Assembly (NCBI RefSeq): GCF_900105865.1
Contig: NZ_LT629804.1
Location: 868,001 to 932,000 of the forward strand
DNA: 64,000 bases
From: Arcanobacterium phocae
GTDB taxonomy: Bacteria; Actinomycetota; Actinomycetes; Actinomycetales; Actinomycetaceae
Direction: 5' to 3'
Shown: positions 59,652 to 64,000 of the stretch, piece after piece
How the letters are laid out: each line of letters starts with the position of its first letter
Position numbering within the stretch: position 1 is the first letter of the stretch
Notes under the pieces: generated by a model
The model's input: only the letters and a program-made list of their open reading frames with translations
Told to the model about the DNA's origin: nothing
Databases searched by the model: none
Made by a program: the position numbers and the translations under genes

Positions 59652-60296
59652 TCAGAGTTTCCAGAATTCGGTAATCGAATGACCCAACTCATGTAATAGG
59701 TTACGCACCAACGGTAGCGAGATGCCGACAATGCCGTGGTAGTCGCCCTCGATGCGCTCGACAAACGGGCCACCAAAGCCATCAACGGTGAAGGAGCCGG
59801 CAACATGCAGTGGCTCTTCGGTAGCAATGTATGCGTTGATCTCGGCATCGGTTAGCTGAGAAATGTAGACCAAAGCAGTTGAAACAGCCTCGGCATGCTG
59901 TCCGGTCTCGACATCGATAATGCAGTGTCCAGTATGAAGCGCACCTACCTGTCCGCTCATGGCATGGAGACGTTCGCGGGCTACTTCTGGTGTGTGTGGT
60001 TTTCCAACGATAACGCCGTTCATTTCGAGCATAGAATCGCATCCGACGACGACGGTTGGTTGCGGATCGTGCTGAGTGCGTACGACGTCGTAAATAGCGT
60101 TGGCTTTGCTAGTAGCAAGAAGCTGCACCTGACTGGTTGCGAGCGTGCGCGCATCCAAATCCGGGTGAGCGGCAGCAAAAGCTTCGATTAGCGAATCCTC
60201 ATCAAGATCAGCAACCCGAACGAGTGGAGTGATCCCCGCGTTAATAAGGGTTTGGCGCCGAGCCGGTGATGCAGAACCAAGAAGCAATGTTTTCAT
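59652..60296 (-). CDS. maf: Maf-like nucleoside triphosphate pyrophosphatase
   Basis: A 214-residue Maf protein. The opening LLLGSASPARRQTL is the phosphate-binding signature SxSPRR-like, and VVGCDSMLEMNG plus IVGKPHTPEVAR carry the metal-binding and active residues. Maf enzymes hydrolyse modified or canonical nucleoside triphosphates to avoid misincorporation, and some influence septum formation. Its ATG overlaps the stop of the upstream peptidase gene (60293-60296), so the two are coupled. Confidence 0.92.
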   Translation of the reverse strand: MKTLLLGSASPARRQTLINAGITPLVRVADLDEDSLIEAFAAAHPDLDARTLATSQVQLLATSKANAIYDVVRTQHDPQPTVVVGCDSMLEMNGVIVGKPHTPEVARERLHAMSGQVGALHTGHCIIDVETGQHAEAVSTALVYISQLTDAEINAYIATEEPLHVAGSFTVDGFGGPFVERIEGDYHGIVGISLPLVRNLLHELGHSITEFWKL

Positions 60297-61957
60297 GCCA
60301 ACGCCTCACCCAGCACGTCAAGTCCAACTGAGCCAAGGGACAGTGCCTTAGTGTGCCATGCTTTGAGATCAAATGCGGCGCCTTCGCGTTGCTGTGCCTG
60401 TGCACGCAACTGCTTCCACATCCGATGACCGATCTTATAGGCAGGTGCTTGACCGGCCCACCCGAGGTATCGGTTGAGTTCAAAGAGCAAGAACGAACGT
60501 TCCATGGCTACGTTGTCCTGCAAGAACTGCCAAGCAACGTCCCGGTTCCAGGTAGGGCTAATGTGCTGGTACTGCGTAGGGGCTGGCTTTTCCAGATGAA
60601 CCCCGATGTCCAAAACAACGCGGGAAGCACGTAGCCGTTCGGCGTCGAGGACGCCCATGTAGTCACCTGGCTCATCCATATATCCCAGTTCACGCATAAG
60701 GCCTTCGGCATACAGTGCCCAGCCTTCGCCGTGTCCGGACACCCAGCAGAAGTTTCGGCGCCACATATTTAGTTGGTCCTTGAGATAGGTTGTGTAGCCA
60801 ATTTGTAGATGGTGTCCTGGTACGCCTTCATGGTATACAGTTGTTTTTTCTTGCCATGTTGTGAAAGTTTCTGTTCCAGCTGGAACAGACCACCACATGC
60901 GGCCTGGACGAGAGAAATCGTCTGACGGGCCAGTGTAATAGATGGCTCCGGTACCAGACGGCGCAATTTTGCATTCGATCTTCTTCATCGGAAGGGGGAT
61001 GTCAAAATGCGTATCAGCTAAATCGTTGAGTGCTTGATCTGAGATTCCTTGCATCCACTCCTGGAGCGCTTGAGTTCCGTGCAACTGGCGGGCGGGATCA
61101 TTGTTCAGACGATTCATCGCCTCGGCCACACTGACTCCCGGACCATACAGCTCGTGAGCGATACGTTGTTGTTCGGCGATAATTCGTTCGAGGTCGGCAA
61201 CGCCCCATTCATATGTTTCGTCTAGATCAAGATGAGCGCCCACAAATTGGCGGATCTGGCGATCATAACGCTCGCGACCGAACGCATCCCGGGAGGAGCC
61301 ATGCGGAGCAACTTCAGCAGTTAAGAAATCAGATAGTTCGCCGTAGGCTTGCCGTGCTTGAGTGGCTGCTTCGTAAAGTTTTTCGGCTAGATGCGGAAAG
61401 GCTTGTGCGCCGCGCTGTGCGAGCGTCTTCAGGGCGGAATTTTCGCCAGCAACCTCATGTGCTTCGGTAATTGCGAGGTTAATTTGTCGCTTAGCGTGTG
61501 CCGGCCCGTGAGCAACTCGTAATGTAAGAGTTTCTTGCCATCCGCGTAGTGCTTGTGGAATGTTGCGCAGACGTTGGGCCACTAGTTCCCAGTCTGCTTG
61601 GGTCTCGGTAGGCATTAGGTCAAATACTTCCGTGATGCCTTGTAGCGGCGAAGCGATGTTGTTGATCTCCCCGAACTCGTAGGCGTCGTAGTTTTCGAGT
61701 TCTAAGCCGAGGCGTTCCCGCATGGCCGCGATGGTGACGCGATCGACGTCGTCTACGGGTTCGAGGCTATTGAGAGTTTGTAGTGTGGAGCGTTGCAGGT
61801 CGGCAACCTCGGCTAATCCAACTGGAGAATAATCAGAAAATGTCGATTCGTCAGCCCCGGAGAGTCCAAGCGAGGTGACGCTTTCTGGTGATCTGTCAAG
61901 GATTCCTTGAGAGTATGAGTTTGCAAGTTCGTCAATTTGTGTTTGTGGTCTAGTCAT
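60293..61957 (-). CDS. DUF885 family metallopeptidase-like protein
   Basis: A 554-residue protein of the DUF885 family. The zinc-peptidase-like motif HExxPGHH appears as YHEGVPGHHLQIG, with the downstream GEGWALYAEGLM segment supplying the third ligand. These proteins are predicted carboxypeptidase-like enzymes, cytosolic when no signal peptide is present as here. The start is ATG 61957. The gene overlaps maf at its 3' end and is divergent from the cyclase gene. Confidence 0.9.
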   Translation of the reverse strand: MTRPQTQIDELANSYSQGILDRSPESVTSLGLSGADESTFSDYSPVGLAEVADLQRSTLQTLNSLEPVDDVDRVTIAAMRERLGLELENYDAYEFGEINNIASPLQGITEVFDLMPTETQADWELVAQRLRNIPQALRGWQETLTLRVAHGPAHAKRQINLAITEAHEVAGENSALKTLAQRGAQAFPHLAEKLYEAATQARQAYGELSDFLTAEVAPHGSSRDAFGRERYDRQIRQFVGAHLDLDETYEWGVADLERIIAEQQRIAHELYGPGVSVAEAMNRLNNDPARQLHGTQALQEWMQGISDQALNDLADTHFDIPLPMKKIECKIAPSGTGAIYYTGPSDDFSRPGRMWWSVPAGTETFTTWQEKTTVYHEGVPGHHLQIGYTTYLKDQLNMWRRNFCWVSGHGEGWALYAEGLMRELGYMDEPGDYMGVLDAERLRASRVVLDIGVHLEKPAPTQYQHISPTWNRDVAWQFLQDNVAMERSFLLFELNRYLGWAGQAPAYKIGHRMWKQLRAQAQQREGAAFDLKAWHTKALSLGSVGLDVLGEALA

Positions 61958-62022
61958 AACTGTCAGTTTACCGGCAGACGGACTGAAGAAAATAGTAGTA
62001 CCCTAATGTGAGTTAAAGAAAT

Positions 62023-63114
62023 ATGGCTTTTGCCTTCAAAAATGACAGTAAACTTGCTAGAGTAGTGGATGTGATGCAAGACACACCTAATTATGGTATA
62101 GATGACGAAGTGACGACGGTCGAAAAACACGCCCGTCGGCTCTTAGGAGGCGCCCCGAAATACGCCCTCCATCAGGCTGCTGACTTAGCTGGAATGGATG
62201 TTGATTCGGTACGTCGTTTTTGGCGGGCGATGGGTTTCCCGTATATTCAAAATCCAGATAGTGTTCTTTTTACTGAATACGATATTGACGTGATGCGAGC
62301 GCACCAAGATTTTGTAAAACGCGGGAAAATGGATGAGGACACCCAAAATTCTTTGATCCGTGCCCAGGCCCAACTTTCCGACCGAATCGTTTTGTGGCAA
62401 TACGAAGCCTTAGTCGAAGAAGCTGAAAATCGATATGGTCTGGATGAAGTGTCAGCACGCTACTGGGTGCTTGACCATATCCAAGACTATGAGCAGTTCC
62501 TCATATATCAAACAAAATACGCATGGCGGCGGCATTTGACCGCGTTCTTGCGGCGCACTGAAGTGGAACTGGAAGGTATGTCATACAGCGGCGGTGACAC
62601 CATGCCGCTGACACGAGCCGTTGGCTTCGTTGATCTGGTATCGTTCACTCAACGTTCCGGTGAGTTATCGCCACACCAATTAGTCGACTTCATTCAAACC
62701 TTCGAATTTACCTCCCGTGACGTGATTTCAGCTCACGGCGCACGCGTCGTCAAAACTGTTGGGGACGCGGTTTTGTATATTGCTGATGATCTGCGTACTG
62801 GGGCAACGGTTGTTGCTGAAATTGTCAGAGCATTGCGAGCAACCCCGGGTATGCCACAAGTTCGAGCTTCATTAGTGTGGGGTGGACTTGTCTCCCGCTT
62901 TGGTGATGTATTCGGGCCAAAAGTTAATCTCGCCTCACGCCTTTGCTCGATCGCTCCGGTCGGCGGGATATTAGTAGACCGGCCAACAGCTGAAGCCCTC
63001 AAGCGACTTGACGAGCATGCCTACCGTATCGAACCCTTTGGAACACCGAACCTTCAGGGAATCGGAAATATTGATGCAGCTCAGCTTCACGTCACTAATA
63101 ATACAGTTTCTTAA
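62023..63114 (+). CDS. cya: Class III adenylate cyclase
   Basis: A 363-residue soluble protein with an N-terminal MerR-like winged-helix segment (YALHQAADLAGMDVDSVRRF, about 47-66), a coiled middle, and a C-terminal cyclase homology domain (about 198-345). Metal-binding Asp204 (FVDLVSFT) and Asp248 (VGDAVLY), purine-specifying Lys244 and Asp295, and transition-state Asn302/Arg306 (KVNLASRL) are all present, so the enzyme should be active and use ATP. It makes cAMP from ATP. This layout resembles the mycobacterial-type soluble cyclases that pair a regulatory N-terminus with the catalytic domain. Confidence 0.88.
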   Translation: MAFAFKNDSKLARVVDVMQDTPNYGIDDEVTTVEKHARRLLGGAPKYALHQAADLAGMDVDSVRRFWRAMGFPYIQNPDSVLFTEYDIDVMRAHQDFVKRGKMDEDTQNSLIRAQAQLSDRIVLWQYEALVEEAENRYGLDEVSARYWVLDHIQDYEQFLIYQTKYAWRRHLTAFLRRTEVELEGMSYSGGDTMPLTRAVGFVDLVSFTQRSGELSPHQLVDFIQTFEFTSRDVISAHGARVVKTVGDAVLYIADDLRTGATVVAEIVRALRATPGMPQVRASLVWGGLVSRFGDVFGPKVNLASRLCSIAPVGGILVDRPTAEALKRLDEHAYRIEPFGTPNLQGIGNIDAAQLHVTNNTVS

Positions 63115-63199
63115 CCACCAAACATCTGAAGATTCCTTTACTATGGGAAGTAAAGACTTAACACTAAGTCATTGATCTAGATATTCAAGGGGACCTGAA

Positions 63200-63880
63200 A
63201 TGACGAATGTACTAATTGTTGAAGATGACTCAGCCATTTCTGCTCCATTAGTGCGCGCTTTAATGCGTGAAGGGTATGACGTAACTGCGGTGGATACCGG
63301 GCAGGCTGCAATCGATGCGGTTTCATCGTCAGTTGATCTGATGGTGCTTGATCTCGGATTGCCAGATATGGATGGTCTTGACGTTGCACGTGCCACTCGA
63401 TCTGCTGGACACTCGTGTCCAATTCTTATCCTCACTGCACGTGCTGAAGAAGTTGATATGGTTGTTGGGCTAGATGCTGGGGCTGATGATTATGTGACCA
63501 AGCCATTCCGGTTAGCTGAGCTACTAGCTCGTGTTCGCGCACTGTTGCGCCGCACGTCGGTCATCGAAGAGTCCACAGGAACGTTACATGCCCAAGATGT
63601 CAGCATCGATATTGCGGCGCATCGAGCCTACATCGAAGATCAAGAGCTACAGTTGACAGGAAAAGAATTCGAGCTACTTACGATTCTGGTACGTTCCGCG
63701 GGTCAAGTTGTATCTCGCGAAACACTAATGTCAACTATGTGGGGCAAAGAAGCCGAGAGCTCAACTAAAAAGCTGGACATGCATATTTCGTGGCTACGTC
63801 GCAAACTGGGCGATGATGTAACCGAGCCGCACTATATTTCCACTGTTCGCGGCATGGGCTTCCGATTTGAAATGAAATAA
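63200..63880 (+). CDS. OmpR/PhoB-type response regulator
   Basis: A 226-residue regulator. The receiver domain (1-120) has the acidic pocket VEDD, phospho-acceptor Asp51 (VLDLGLPDMDG), Thr79 and Lys101 (VTKPFR). The winged-helix DNA-binding domain (about 130-226) ends in VRGMGFRFE, as in the OmpR family. GGGGACC precedes the ATG. The sensor kinase gene begins 31 bases after its stop, forming a two-component pair. Target genes are unknown. Confidence 0.94.
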   Translation: MTNVLIVEDDSAISAPLVRALMREGYDVTAVDTGQAAIDAVSSSVDLMVLDLGLPDMDGLDVARATRSAGHSCPILILTARAEEVDMVVGLDAGADDYVTKPFRLAELLARVRALLRRTSVIEESTGTLHAQDVSIDIAAHRAYIEDQELQLTGKEFELLTILVRSAGQVVSRETLMSTMWGKEAESSTKKLDMHISWLRRKLGDDVTEPHYISTVRGMGFRFEMK

Positions 63881-63911
63881 GCGCCGGAAAAAATTAGGGA
63901 GAAGGCGGGCA

Positions 63912-64000
63912 ATGCGCCAACGGGCAATCGAGCTGGTCAGAATGGCCGTTGCTGTAGCTGTGCTGTTTATTGCAATTCCCGGAATGTTACTTGGAAGCAT
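63912..64000 (+). CDS. Sensor histidine kinase, N-terminal end (partial)
   Basis: The first 29 residues of a protein beginning MRQRAIELVRMAVAVAVLF, with GAAGG before the ATG, then running off the window. A hydrophobic first membrane helix is visible (about 10-28). Position right after a response-regulator gene suggests the cognate membrane histidine kinase; this is inference from context. Confidence 0.65.
   Translation, partial: MRQRAIELVRMAVAVAVLFIAIPGMLLGS

Overview
The window is 64 kb of a moderately GC-rich (about 50-55 %) Gram-positive actinobacterial chromosome. The 16S rRNA gene (positions 18406-19933), the corynebacterial-style glucose PTS permease (domain order IIB-IIC-IIA), the MetP/MetS-type transporter pair, a 7Fe ferredoxin next to citrate synthase, and several apparently leaderless genes all point to the Actinomycetaceae. 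From memory of the 16S text an Arcanobacterium/Trueperella-like species is my best guess; no database search was possible.

Layout. Positions 1-3.4 kb hold the end of a CPBP protease gene, a lipoprotein, and a methionine/alanine-type importer (metP-metS) preceded by a promoter, a leader hairpin and an intrinsic terminator that looks like an attenuator. Positions 3.4-4.8 kb hold a compact iron-box-controlled cupin/methyltransferase cassette, bracketed by two inverted copies of a palindromic repeat. Positions 4.8-14.6 kb are a decaying accessory/defence island. It contains a HipB-like regulator with three operators, a HipA gene cut down to its N-terminal domain, an AT-rich membrane protein with a possible lysozyme-like tail, a degenerate IS3 element, an intact type III-like restriction-modification pair (res, mod, minus strand), a relic of a type I hsdM gene, and an Abi_2-family gene broken by one frameshift in a short homopolymer.

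From 14.8 kb the sequence returns to ordinary genes: an ASCH protein, a K+ channel, a rhodanese lipoprotein, Dps and an FMN reductase. A complete rrn operon follows (16S-23S-5S, no tRNA in the spacer). Next comes the glucose PTS region: ptsH-ptsI on the plus strand converges on a minus-strand unit ptsG-antiterminator. Both transcripts begin with a BglG-type antiterminator target overlapping a terminator, so one PRD regulator probably switches on the permease, the general PTS proteins and itself.

The rest (28.8-64 kb) is mostly core metabolism and transport: peptidase T, prolyl iminopeptidase, a fumarylacetoacetate-hydrolase-family hydratase, L-lactate dehydrogenase, monomeric isocitrate dehydrogenase, a tyrosine phosphatase, M18 aminopeptidase, an acyl-CoA ligase, lipoate synthesis (lipB-lipA), an oligopeptide ABC importer with a fused double ATPase, a heterodimeric ABC exporter with one degenerate ATP site, TypA, a VanW-family wall protein, ferredoxin, citrate synthase, Maf, a DUF885 peptidase, a class III adenylate cyclase and the start of a two-component system.

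The least explained items are the iron-box cassette with its flanking repeats, the metP leader, the membrane protein at 5979-6995, and the frameshifted Abi gene.
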